Below the pieces are notes generated by a model that was not told the DNA's origin, ran no database searches, and saw only the letters and a program-made list of their open reading frames with translations. Source: Adhaeribacter arboris (GTDB lineage: Bacteria > Bacteroidota > Bacteroidia > Cytophagales > Hymenobacteraceae). Taken from it: DNA of 64,000 nucleotides. Shown in pieces: positions 8,314-17,174 of the stretch. Where the stretch lies: positions 5,766,001 through 5,830,000 of the forward strand of contig NZ_PYFT01000001.1 in assembly GCF_003023845.1 (NCBI RefSeq), given 5' to 3'. The stretch's first letter is position 1. The number at the start of each line of letters is the position of its first letter. Position numbers and translations under genes: made by a program.

Positions 8314-9726
8314 TTACAGCTTTATTTCGGTGTTGCCGCCTTTTACCATGGATATATCCACGGGGGAGTTGGTTTTCCAACTGCCCGCCGTAAAATCTGG
8401 CACATCCACGGAATTAGAGCGATTGGCAACGGAAAATTCACTCAAAGGGGCCATGGAACTCCAAAGCACGCCATCGTACACGTCCATGTCCATGGGTAAA
8501 CCGTTGCGGAAACAGTCTATAATGCGCCAGTTCATTAAAAAATCTTTACCCCCGTGCCCACCTACTTGCTTGGCTAATTCGCCTACTTTTTTAACAATGG
8601 CGGGTTGGTATTTTTCTTCTAACGCTTTTACTTCGGCTTCCGGCAGCCAATCTTGGTGGCCGGTAGCAATGCGGCCCGGCAACGGAAATTTTAACGCCGA
8701 CGCTTTGGTACCACTCACCAAATGAATCCGAGAATACACGCGGGGCGAGGTGACGTCGTGTTGCAGCATAATCGTTCGGCCGCTGTTCGTGCGGATAGTA
8801 GTGGTGTTCATGTTGCCCCGGAAAGTTTTGTTGGCGTAGGGTTTAAAAAAGTCGTCAGTAGCAGCTAATTCTTTGGCTTTCGGTCCCATCATAAAATCGT
8901 TGCTCGACATGGAAACCAAGTAATCCATTTTATCGCCCCGGTTCACATTCATTATTTGGCAAATAGGCCCTAAGCCATGAGTCGGATATAAATTTCCGTT
9001 TCGGTTGGCATTCTGTTTCAACCGCCACATATCTTGGTACTGGGTTTTCGAGAAATTCATGTCGAAGAGATCATGAATGTACGCGCATTCGCCGTGAATA
9101 ATTTCGCCAAAAAATCCTTGCCGAACCATGTTCAGGGTCATTAATTCAAAAAAGTCGTAACAGTTATTTTCCAGCATCACGCAATGCTTGCGGGTGCGTT
9201 CGGAGGTTTCCACTAGCTGCCAGCATTCTTCGAGGGTAGTAGCCGCCGGAATTTCGACGCAAACGTGTTTGCCTTGTTCCATAGCATATAGCGCCATGGG
9301 GGTATGCAAGTGCCACGGCGTAGCAATATAAATAACGTCGATATCCTTCCGGTCGCAAACTTTCTTCCATTCTTCTGCACCACTCGTGTATATTTCCGGC
9401 TTGTGGCCCAGGCCTTTCATGCGTTTTTGCGCCGCCGTGATGCTTTCGGGCCGCAAATCACACAAGGCTTTTATTTCGACGCCACCCAAAAGACTGGCAT
9501 TGTTTAAATGCCCGGGACCACGACTACCCAAGCCAATAAAACCCAGCCGTACCGTTTCCATGCCGGGAGCGGCGTAGCCAGTCATGTTGAATACTTGTTT
9601 CCGCTCTTTTTTAGAAATAGTACTCGCCGCCGAACTAACTTTTATTTCTTTCGGAGAACATCCGGTTAATAAACCCGCTCCCGCCAGACCGGTAAATTTT
9701 AAAAAATCTCTTCGGTTATTTTTCAT
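8314..9726 (-). CDS. GH109-like Gfo/Idh/MocA protein, Tat lipoprotein (first copy)
   Basis: 470 residues. NRRDFLK at 4-10 is a twin-arginine motif, and the hydrophobic stretch ends in LLTGC (Cys23), a good lipobox, so it is a predicted Tat-exported lipoprotein. GLGSRG at 65-70 binds NAD(P); TPWHLHTP follows near 137-144; LYPTHGLG gives the GH109-type His at about 250; the end has GGHGGKDF and PDFTAGSWK. Residues from about 267 to 320 (around SSNDFMMGPKAKELAATDDF) are almost identical to the paralogue at 5276-6688. It is the first GH109-like gene after the aldolase. Likely periplasmic alpha-N-acetylgalactosaminidase or related NAD-dependent glycosidase; the exact substrate is inference. Confidence 0.77.
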   Translation of the reverse strand: MKNNRRDFLKFTGLAGAGLLTGCSPKEIKVSSAASTISKKERKQVFNMTGYAAPGMETVRLGFIGLGSRGPGHLNNASLLGGVEIKALCDLRPESITAAQKRMKGLGHKPEIYTSGAEEWKKVCDRKDIDVIYIATPWHLHTPMALYAMEQGKHVCVEIPAATTLEECWQLVETSERTRKHCVMLENNCYDFFELMTLNMVRQGFFGEIIHGECAYIHDLFDMNFSKTQYQDMWRLKQNANRNGNLYPTHGLGPICQIMNVNRGDKMDYLVSMSSNDFMMGPKAKELAATDDFFKPYANKTFRGNMNTTTIRTNSGRTIMLQHDVTSPRVYSRIHLVSGTKASALKFPLPGRIATGHQDWLPEAEVKALEEKYQPAIVKKVGELAKQVGGHGGKDFLMNWRIIDCFRNGLPMDMDVYDGVLWSSMAPLSEFSVANRSNSVDVPDFTAGSWKTNSPVDISMVKGGNTEIKL

Positions 9727-9849
9727 ATCAGAATGCTTATTCGATTAAAAAAATAGGATGTTGATGCTATAATATATTTTAAAAAGTGGTTAACCTTTGT
9801 TCCGGAAATTTAAAAAAGTGGCTTTTAATTCTTGCCGGCAAATGGTATT

Positions 9850-10683
9850 TTACTGACTTACTAATTCATTCTTTACAATTTCTAATTTTTCTTTTACCAG
9901 GTTGGTTACGGCCTGAATAGCGGGTGGAAAAACTTTGCGCAAGTCAATTTCGTCGCTTTTTAACAGGTCGGCCTTTAGCTGGTACATGAATATATTTTTA
10001 ATTTCCGTAGCCAGATTAATTTTACAAATACCCCGTTGAATAGCTTCTTGCAGCATATTGCCGGCTATACCGGAACCGCCGTGTAAGACCAACGCCGCAT
10101 CGGTAACCGCATGTATCTGGCTCAATCTTTCCAAATCCAGTTGGGGTTCTTCGGTGTAAAAACCATGTGCCGAGCCAATGGCTACTGCCAGCGCATCAAT
10201 GCCGGTTTCCTGCACAAAAGAATGGGCCTCATCTGGTTCCGTAAAGCCCATTTTTTCTTTGGATTGACCTAGTTTGGCCACGTATCCTAGTTCTGCTTCT
10301 ACATTGGCGCCGTACTTTTGGGCCAAAGCAACTACCCGTTGCGTTAAGGCAATATTTTCCTGAATGGGTTTTTCACTGGCATCAATCATCACCGAATCGA
10401 AACCAGCGTCTAAGCACTGGGCTACTAAATCGTAAGAATCCGAATGATCTAAATGCAGCCAACCTTCTACGCGATGCTCTTGCAAGGCGCTGCGGGCCAT
10501 TTTTACGGCCACCGGCAAGGTCATGTAATCGATGGAACTTTTGGTTAATTGTAATATAATAGGTTGCTGCATACTGGAGGCAGCTTCCAGTATGCCCTTG
10601 AGGGTTTCGTAATTGTAAAAATTGGTGGCCAGTAACGAAGCTTTTTTGGCTTGCATTCTCTGTAATCTCTCTTGTAGTGTCAT
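9850..10683 (-). CDS. Class II tagatose/fructose-bisphosphate aldolase (GatY/KbaY type)
   Basis: 277 residues from the ATG at 10683. A longer frame reaches 10797 but would overlap the kinase gene by 113 bases, whereas MTLQERLQRM begins one base past the kinase stop and matches the usual family start. Zn2+ ligands are visible: His80 in HLDHSD, His173 in GSAHGFY and His201 in LHGGSG. The GGSG loop binds phosphate. The enzyme cleaves tagatose-1,6- or fructose-1,6-bisphosphate to dihydroxyacetone phosphate and glyceraldehyde-3-phosphate. Its place after agaS and two PfkB kinases favours tagatose-bisphosphate, the last step of galactosamine breakdown. The aldolase family is certain; the preference for tagatose is from context. 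Confidence 0.85.
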   Translation of the reverse strand: MTLQERLQRMQAKKASLLATNFYNYETLKGILEAASSMQQPIILQLTKSSIDYMTLPVAVKMARSALQEHRVEGWLHLDHSDSYDLVAQCLDAGFDSVMIDASEKPIQENIALTQRVVALAQKYGANVEAELGYVAKLGQSKEKMGFTEPDEAHSFVQETGIDALAVAIGSAHGFYTEEPQLDLERLSQIHAVTDAALVLHGGSGIAGNMLQEAIQRGICKINLATEIKNIFMYQLKADLLKSDEIDLRKVFPPAIQAVTNLVKEKLEIVKNELVSQ

Positions 10684-10684
10684 G

Positions 10685-11629
10685 TTAGAGGGCATATCCA
10701 AATTTTTCCTGAGCAATTCTTTTGATTTTGTTATAGTCGGTAAAAGCCGTGGTACCGCCCGACTCTGTGGTTGAAATTGCGCCGGTGAGATTGCCAAATC
10801 GCTGACATTCTTCTAAAGAGGAGCCTTGAATGTATTTGTATATGAAGCCGGCGTTAAAGCTGTCGCCGGCGCCAATAGCATCCACTACCTCTTTATTTAA
10901 AAACGACTCCATGGGCAATACTTTGCCTTGACACCAGGAAACGGAACCTTTATTTCCCATTTTAACCAAAACTAAATGGGCGTTTTTGGGTAAAGTGGCC
11001 AGCGCCTCCGATAGAGTGTTCGTTTGCGTTAATCGTAATAGTTCTTTTTCGTTGGGTAGAAATACATCTACCAAAGGAAGTAATTCCGTCAGATTGAGAT
11101 CCCATTTTTCTTGCGGGTCCCATTGGGTATCGAAAGAGGTAGTTAAACCGAGTGACTTAGCCAGCTGAAATAACGTAGGAAGCCCATTTTTTAAACCGGG
11201 TTGTAGAAAGTAAGAGGAAAAATGCAGGTGCCTGGCGCGAGCCAAATGTTCCGGTGAAATATCGGTTAACCGCAACTCGTCCATTGCTCCCGGGTGGGTT
11301 ACCATGGCCCGGTCCTCGTCGAAATTTAAGACTACGGTGAGGCCGGTGTTTAAAGCAGGACTTTGCAGGATTAAGCTAGTATCTACGCCTTTATTCTGCA
11401 GGCTTTGTAAAACAACTTTCCCAAACTGATCTTGGCCTATTTTACCGATGAAAGAAACTTTAGCCCCTAAGCTGCTTAAGTTACTGGCAAATATTGCCGA
11501 AGAACTGCCCAGCGTCAAGGTCATTTGGTGCGCTAACTTTTCCTTCCCGATTTCCGGAAAAGAATGCATCTGGTTTAAAACCAAATCCACGTTTAGTTCT
11601 CCCACTACAATTACATCTATATCTTTCAT
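10685..11629 (-). CDS. PfkB-family sugar kinase
   Basis: 314 residues. It opens with DVIVVGELNVDLVL and the second PfkB signature is GAGDSFNAG near residue 252, whose Asp is the catalytic base. It is ribokinase/fructokinase-like rather than 1-phosphofructokinase-like, so it probably phosphorylates a free sugar. In this operon a galactosamine or N-acetylgalactosamine kinase would fill the step before AgaS; that is inference. It lies 12 bases from the upstream kinase gene and one base from the aldolase start, so translation is tightly coupled. Confidence 0.8.
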   Translation of the reverse strand: MKDIDVIVVGELNVDLVLNQMHSFPEIGKEKLAHQMTLTLGSSSAIFASNLSSLGAKVSFIGKIGQDQFGKVVLQSLQNKGVDTSLILQSPALNTGLTVVLNFDEDRAMVTHPGAMDELRLTDISPEHLARARHLHFSSYFLQPGLKNGLPTLFQLAKSLGLTTSFDTQWDPQEKWDLNLTELLPLVDVFLPNEKELLRLTQTNTLSEALATLPKNAHLVLVKMGNKGSVSWCQGKVLPMESFLNKEVVDAIGAGDSFNAGFIYKYIQGSSLEECQRFGNLTGAISTTESGGTTAFTDYNKIKRIAQEKFGYAL

Positions 11630-11641
11630 CGTTTTCTCGCT

Positions 11642-12583
11642 TCAGGAAACAGAATTGGTTACACTCGTTTTGGCGGACTTATTTATAAGCACTTGTTTTT
11701 TTAAAATTTCTACATCTGATTGATAAAGCAACCCCAATTCGGGACGGATGCAGTTGGCGGCCCCACAAGCCACTGCCAGTTGAGCCACTGCTTGAATATC
11801 TAGTTCCCGGTTAAAAGCTACGGCTAAGCCCGCCAAGAGGCAATCGCCGCTACCTACCGCGCTGTACACATCTTCTACCGGGCATTGAGCATGTATTAAT
11901 TCATCGCCTGCAACCAAGTATAAACCATCCGCCCCTGCTGTGACAGCCGCATAGGTACATTGCTTGGCCAGAAGAAAAGCTATTTGTTCCGGTGATTCTT
12001 CTTCGAATAATTTTTGACCTTCCCGACGATTTATATGCACCGAAAAAGGTTTTTGAATTAAGGCTTGATTCAACTGTTCACCGGCACAATCCAGAAAGAT
12101 TTTTTTCCCCGCTTTATTTGCCAATGAAACTAATTGCGCATAAGCATCCACTGGTGCTCCTTTTGGCCAAGAACCACTCATCGTAATACAATCGGCTTTT
12201 GGTAAGATTTGAATAAAAGTGTTTCGAAAGCTTTCGAAATCTGCCGACGAGATAGTCGGCCCACTTCCTAATAGCTCCGTATCGTCAAAGTAAGTATCTG
12301 ATTTAAGGATTAAACATGTTCGGGTCCAATCTTTTAATTCTGGTCCATAACACTCAATACCTTTAGATTCACAATTTTCCTTAACCCATTGGCCCGTTGG
12401 GCCGCCCCAAAATCCAAGTAGCATTACTTGCTCCTCTAATTCCGCAACTGCTAATGCTACGTGCACCCCTTTGCCGCCCGGAAACCGCTCTTCTTTTGTA
12501 ATGCTATTGGCTTGTCCGGCTTGTAACGTGTTTAACCAGGCATACATATCAATAGAAGGATTTGGGCACAGGCACAGGATCAT
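11642..12583 (-). CDS. 1-PfkB-family hexose-phosphate kinase, likely tagatose-6-phosphate kinase
   Basis: 313 residues. The start MILCLCPNPSID and the GGKGVHVA motif are typical of the 1-phosphofructokinase/LacC branch. GSGDCLLAG near 242 carries the catalytic Asp. This branch adds a second phosphate to fructose-1-P or tagatose-6-P. Next to an AgaS homologue and a class II bisphosphate aldolase, the tagatose-6-phosphate kinase role fits best and would give tagatose-1,6-bisphosphate. It begins one base after the agaS-like gene stop. 1-Phosphofructokinase is the main alternative. Confidence 0.78.
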   Translation of the reverse strand: MILCLCPNPSIDMYAWLNTLQAGQANSITKEERFPGGKGVHVALAVAELEEQVMLLGFWGGPTGQWVKENCESKGIECYGPELKDWTRTCLILKSDTYFDDTELLGSGPTISSADFESFRNTFIQILPKADCITMSGSWPKGAPVDAYAQLVSLANKAGKKIFLDCAGEQLNQALIQKPFSVHINRREGQKLFEEESPEQIAFLLAKQCTYAAVTAGADGLYLVAGDELIHAQCPVEDVYSAVGSGDCLLAGLAVAFNRELDIQAVAQLAVACGAANCIRPELGLLYQSDVEILKKQVLINKSAKTSVTNSVS

Positions 12584-12584
12584 A

Positions 12585-13847
12585 TCAGGAAATTATTTTT
12601 GCTGCTTTCGTATTGGAAGATGCATTCGCCATGGCTGGAAGATCAAAGGAATAAATGGTTACTCCCTGCACTACCCGGGTGATAGTGTCGGAGACGGACG
12701 GAGAATCTGGCTTTAGTTTTAAATGCAATGCTTTAAAGAAGCCAAGCATCTGGGCCGGCATAACACTACATACAGCTAATAACTCTTCCTCTATTTTATC
12801 TGCTCCGTCGGAAAGCTCAATCAAAAGATCTACTTCTAAATTAGAATCTTTCTCTGCCGATTCAATAATTCCAATTCGGTATAATCCTTTTTCTCCATCA
12901 TTTATGTTATTGATTAGATCAACTTCATATTGATGGACATATTCCCTGTTCGAAAATAAATAGACCAGTAACGTATGAGTATCTATAACCGCTTTGGGAC
13001 CGTGCCGGAAACCTAAGAAAGAATCATGTTTGCAGATTATATTGCCATCTGTTAGCTCCTGTACCTTTAAGTCCGACTCCCGGGCTGTCCCGTACAAAGG
13101 ACCAGAACCTAAAAAAATAGCCCGGGTAAAGTCTAAAGAAGCTACCTCCTGAAGCTTAGTGGTATACTTTTTTAAAATATTCTTGCCGTATTCCGCTAGC
13201 TTTTGTACTTGATATTTAAGATCATCTATAAAAGAAAGGCGAGAAATTAATAGTCCGGCCAATAACATAGAAGAGAAACTTCCGGTCATGGCTAAACTTA
13301 GATCATTGGCTTCGGGAGGTAAAAGAAACACCGCCGTTTGATTTTGACTTTTATTCGTTACCAAATCACCAGATGGATTGCAGGTAATTATCAAATGGTA
13401 AATTTTGCGGCAAATTTTATCGGCTAAAACAACAACTGCCTTGCTTTCTGGGCTATTGCCCGATCTAGCGAAAGATATTAGTAAGGTGGGTACATCTTGC
13501 TGGAAGTATCCTTCCGGATGAGAAACCAGATCGGTGGAGGCGATAGCACGCGTTCTTTTTCCGGAATTCCGTTGAAAAGGTCCTTCCAGTACAGTGCCGA
13601 TAAAAGCGGAAGTACCGGCACCCGTTAAAATTACCTCTAAATCAGGGTGAGCATAAGCTTCTTCCAGAAAGCTCTCCAAATAATATCGCTTTTGGGCAAC
13701 CAAATTCCAAGTATCTAACCAAAGTGTTGGTTGCTCTGAAATTTCCTTAGCTGTAAAAATGGCTCCTTGGTCTTCTAGTTCCGCCAAACTGTAATTCAGA
13801 TACTCCTTTGTTTCCTTTGGTTCGGCTACGCCCGTAATCTTAATCAT
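12585..13847 (-). CDS. agaS: AgaS-type SIS-domain D-galactosamine-6-phosphate deaminase/isomerase
   Basis: 420 residues with two SIS domains. Recognisable blocks are LTGAGTSAF, SFARSGNSPES (sugar-phosphate-binding Ser loop), the CNPSGDL stretch, LPPEANDLSLAMT and FLGSGPLYG. These match the AgaS branch of sugar-phosphate isomerases. The enzyme converts galactosamine-6-phosphate to tagatose-6-phosphate with loss of ammonia. It is the first gene of the ten-gene minus-strand array, directly divergent from a DeoR-family regulator. The family call is confident; the substrate follows from the family and the downstream kinase and aldolase. Confidence 0.85.
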   Translation of the reverse strand: MIKITGVAEPKETKEYLNYSLAELEDQGAIFTAKEISEQPTLWLDTWNLVAQKRYYLESFLEEAYAHPDLEVILTGAGTSAFIGTVLEGPFQRNSGKRTRAIASTDLVSHPEGYFQQDVPTLLISFARSGNSPESKAVVVLADKICRKIYHLIITCNPSGDLVTNKSQNQTAVFLLPPEANDLSLAMTGSFSSMLLAGLLISRLSFIDDLKYQVQKLAEYGKNILKKYTTKLQEVASLDFTRAIFLGSGPLYGTARESDLKVQELTDGNIICKHDSFLGFRHGPKAVIDTHTLLVYLFSNREYVHQYEVDLINNINDGEKGLYRIGIIESAEKDSNLEVDLLIELSDGADKIEEELLAVCSVMPAQMLGFFKALHLKLKPDSPSVSDTITRVVQGVTIYSFDLPAMANASSNTKAAKIIS

Positions 13848-14118
13848 AAAAAATGTGTTTCATTTCCGTTCGATGTAAACATACATATTTATTATTTCCT
13901 TGTCAAATACTATTTAAATATTTTTATTATCTTTCGAAATCTTTTATCAAAGTTATTTTATCTTTTCAACATTACATGTACAAAGCCACTCGCTCATACT
14001 TAGAAAAGAATTATTAAAAGTTTTAGATAGCTAACCAAAGTTTTATTTGTATTTAAATTTCGAAAAAGGAATATTGCGAAGTATACTATCTTTCGTAAAC
14101 CTTGTAATAAATAGAATA
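13848..14118. promoter_or_regulatory. Divergent control region between agaS and the DeoR-type regulator
   Basis: This AT-rich spacer must hold both promoters. It contains repeated (A)TCTTTY motifs: ATCTTTCGAA at 13929-13938, ATCTTTTATC about ten bases later, ATCTTTTCAA near 13960, and ATCTTTCGTA at 14088-14097 just before the regulator start. TTTC-rich direct repeats are typical of AgaR/DeoR-family operators, so these are the best candidates for the binding sites. The TATCTTTC at 14087-14094 is also close to the Bacteroidota -7 box TAnnTTTG. Confidence 0.45.
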
Positions 14119-14898
14119 ATGTTAGAGTTAGATAAAAAATCAACGGTAAAGCGCCGAGCTTTTATTTTAGAGAAGTTGGAAACCGATGGGCAAGTAGATG
14201 TTAATACTTTAAGTAGTGAGCTACAGGTTAGTGAAGTCACGATTCGTAATGACTTGAGCAAACTGGAAGAAAAGAATATGCTTATCCGGGCCCGAGGCGG
14301 TGCTATAAAATTAGACCGAGTAGGAATTGATTTTGCGCTTTCGGATAAAAACAAGCAGCACTACGAAGAAAAGAAAAACATTGGTCAGGCAGCGGCTCAA
14401 CTAGTGGAAGAAGGTGATACCATTATTTTAGATTCTGGTACCACTACTTTAGAAATAGCTAAAAATTTACAAAAGTTTACGGATTTAACTGTAATTACCA
14501 ATGCCTTGAATGTGGCTAACCAATTAGCCGAGCATAAGAATGCTAATGTAATTATTCCAGGAGGCTTTTTAAGGAAAAATTCTTTATCGCTTGTAGGATC
14601 TACGGCTGAGGAAAGTTTTCGAAATTATTTCTGTGACAAGTTATTTCTGGCGGTAGATGGCCTTAGTACCACGCATGGGCTATCAACTCCGAATGTAGAG
14701 GAAGCTCATTTAAACCGAATAATGATTCAAATTTCTAAAAAAGTTATTGTGGTGGCGGATTCTAGTAAATTTTTGAAAAGAAGCTTCGCTTTTATTGCCC
14801 CTATAACAGAAATAGATGTGGTGGTAACGGATGCCGGAATTTTACTGGAAGAACAGAAAAAACTGGAAAACATGGGCATACAAGTAATTATAGCCTAA
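14119..14898 (+). CDS. DeoR/AgaR-family transcriptional regulator
   Basis: 259 residues from the ATG at 14119 (MLELDKKSTVKRR). An upstream in-frame ATG at 14047 would add 24 residues unlike the family and run through the putative operator, so it was not chosen. An N-terminal winged helix has the DeoR signature VSEVTIRNDLSKLEEKNML and RARGGA. A sugar-phosphate-sensing domain follows with DSGTTTLEIA, VITNAL, GGFLRKNSLSLVG and VVADSSKF. Family members are usually repressors released by a sugar phosphate. It faces away from the AgaS array, so it is most likely the local repressor, sensing tagatose-6-P or GalN-6-P. Confidence 0.85.
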   Translation: MLELDKKSTVKRRAFILEKLETDGQVDVNTLSSELQVSEVTIRNDLSKLEEKNMLIRARGGAIKLDRVGIDFALSDKNKQHYEEKKNIGQAAAQLVEEGDTIILDSGTTTLEIAKNLQKFTDLTVITNALNVANQLAEHKNANVIIPGGFLRKNSLSLVGSTAEESFRNYFCDKLFLAVDGLSTTHGLSTPNVEEAHLNRIMIQISKKVIVVADSSKFLKRSFAFIAPITEIDVVVTDAGILLEEQKKLENMGIQVIIA

Positions 14899-14941
14899 CA
14901 AGGCTTCCTTATAATATTATGTAATATAAATACTTATACAA

Positions 14942-15801
14942 ATGACGAGACAACCTTGGGTGCTTTATACTTTTATAACTACTCTGTTTTGGGGGGTTTG
15001 GGGAGCCTTTATTGAAGTTCCTGAAAAAGCTGGCTTTCCGGCTACTCTTGGTTATTCCGTCTGGGCCATTACCATGATTCCTTGTGCAATAGTAGCCCTC
15101 TTAAATAGTAATTGGCAACTGGAATATGATACCCGATCCATATTTTTGGGTTCGGCGGTAGGTTTGCTCGGAGCGGCCGGACAGTTAATTTTATTTCAGG
15201 CTTTACGTACCGGCCCGGCCTATATAGTATTTCCTTTTATTTCCCTTTTTCCGGTAGTTACTGTTTTTCTTTCTGCCCTATTTTTAGGGGAAAGAACTAC
15301 CAGAAAACATTGGATTGGCATTATTCTATCGCTAATTGCTATATTTTGCCTTTCGTACCAAGAACCAAATAATAAAATGTAACCGGTTCTACTTGGTTGT
15401 GGCTTTCCATAATTGTTTTTTTCATGTGGGGCATACAAGCTTATGCTATGAAATTCTCTAATAACACCATGAAGGCAGAAAGCATTTTTTTCTATATGAT
15501 GCTAACGGCAGTTTTAATGATTCCCGTAGCTGTGCTAATGACTGATTTTTCGCAGAAAATTAATTGGGGAATAAAAGGCCCTTATTTAGCGGGTTTGATT
15601 CAAGTATTTAATGCTATTGGTGCCCTTACCTTGGTCTATGCTTTACGATATGGCAAAGCAATAATTGTAGTACCTATCACAGCGCTTGCCCCGGTAATTA
15701 CCATTATAATTTCCCTGATTTTATACGCGGTATTTCCCCACTGGATAGTTTTAACGGGGATGGTTTTAGCCGTAATTGCTATTTATATATTAGCTGAATA
15801 A
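14942..15801 (+). pseudogene. EamA/DMT-family transporter split by a one-base frameshift
   Basis: Two frames together give one ten-helix EamA transporter. The first (14942-15382) ends YQEPNNKM-stop. The second, offset by one base, is open from 15376 and reads NVTGSTWLWLSIIVFFMWG to 15801. Adding a single A to the AAAA run at 15374-15377 joins them without loss, giving about 286 residues, a normal length for the family. The first half has helices plus the GPAYIVFPFISLFPVVTV loop; the second has GKAIIVVPITALAPVITI, the paired EamA repeats. Position after the DeoR-type gene suggests sugar uptake (GlcU-like). It may be a true null, a sequencing or assembly error, or less likely a slippage site. 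Confidence 0.8.
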
Positions 15802-16930
15802 GCTTAAGCTATTTTACTTAAAAAAGTTAAATTTTTCCAGGCTGGATGGGAGCTGAAGCAGTTAAGATTGTTAAACTAAATAGTAATGGTGAGATCGAAG
15901 GAAATTAACTCCAGGAAAAATTTAATTAAACGTGTTTCCAATATATTAGGGAGTAGCCATCCTGAAGGACTTGACGGAAAACAAACTATGAAGAATGAAC
16001 ATGTAAGATATTTATTAGAGCATTCCTCTTTTCTCGGTAGGCCTCTTCCTTAATTTTATGCTAATTAATTTTGCTACTGACATACTTGATGTTTTACTCC
16101 GTTATGTGAGAAATTAGGGTAATCTTTGAATAAATGATTAAATCAAAATATTCGCTCCTTCGCTTTTAGGTGTCTTCCTTCTTTCGCCATGTGCCTGTTC
16201 GTATTGTTAGTTCAGATACCTATAAGCTTGCCGGGAGTACTATTTTGGGGTATTAAAATATTTCAGGAAATGGCCAGTAGAACTTACAAAAATATTCTGC
16301 AAGTGAATCGGCAATAATCATGTATTAGAGTTCCCTTTATACTTAATCTAATGGCAGAGAGCAAATTATTACATATGATGTATAAAGGTGAAAGTCTTGA
16401 GCAACATTTAACAATAAACCTAGCAGGAGTAAAAGAGTATTGGTTTTATAATTCCCTTTGCTGATGATACTCATAAATAGGCAATAACTTATTTGGATGG
16501 GTCTAAACGTATTTTCACTAGATCATCGGCAAAGTAAATTTTTAATACTTTAGGTTCGCGTTTTAACCCTAAACACTCGAGGCAGATAGTAAAATAATTC
16601 CTATCCGTAGTTAATTAAATTTTAAAAGTCTTCACTACCCCGAGGGCTTTTTTATGACCCAAAAGCAACCCACCTTTCTCCTTAAGCTTTTCTACTGCTT
16701 CTTATCGTTGCACATATCTTAGCTTCGACAGTACCCCCACAATTCGGTAGTTTTAAGTTATGTTAAAGAAAGGCGACATATGGCTGCTGCATTTAAACAA
16801 CCTTATTCAAACAAGTCAGTTAAGAATAATACCAGGATAGAATACATTGGGATGTGTGACTTTGAATCATTTACAGGTAGAGAATTCTTTCCCCCATGAT
16901 ATAGAGCTGTGGGCAAATTGTGTGCGAACA
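15802..16930. other. Long intergenic region with weak small frames
   Basis: Over 1.1 kb without a convincing gene. Two short plus-strand frames were looked at: 15886-16053 (55 residues, basic, no recognised motif) and 16189-16317 (42 residues, one hydrophobic helix around MCLFVLLVQIPISLPGVLFW). The second could be a remnant of a membrane protein. An imperfect 13-base inverted repeat (CTTTGCTGATGAT with its near complement) spans about 16457-16536. None is strong enough to call. Confidence 0.4.
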
Positions 16931-16966
16931 AAAAAGCACTTACAGAAATTTATCTATAAGTGCTTG
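16931..16966 (-). terminator. Terminator of tRNA-Ala
   Basis: On the minus strand, AAGCACTTA and TAAGTGCTT form a nine-base stem with a 14-base loop, followed by a T run. It lies just past the 3' end of the tRNA gene. Confidence 0.75.
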
Positions 16967-16974
16967 AAAATCAG

Positions 16975-17048
<74 letters not shown>

Positions 17049-17121
17049 TTGCGTTTGGTGCTACAAAAGTAACAGAAACTTTTAAAAGTAGTACGAGTTG
17101 CAGTGAAAATTATTTTAAAAT

Positions 17122-17150
17122 AAAAAAGCCCGCCACTAGGGGGCGGGCTC
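17122..17150 (-). terminator. Terminator of the TonB-dependent receptor gene
   Basis: On the minus strand GAGCCCGCC and GGCGGGCT form a GC-rich stem with a short CCCTAGT loop followed by TTTTTT. It lies about 25 bases past the receptor stop codon. Confidence 0.85.
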
Positions 17151-17174
17151 ATGTTAAATCCTAAGCAAAATTCA

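Noticed and set aside
10684-10797. Longer N-terminus of the aldolase
   Set aside because: It would overlap the upstream kinase by 113 bases and adds residues unlike the family; the ATG at 10683 fits both the family and the operon spacing.
16189-16317. 42-residue hydrophobic frame between EamA and tRNA-Ala
   Set aside because: One plausible membrane helix but too short, no context; could be a remnant.
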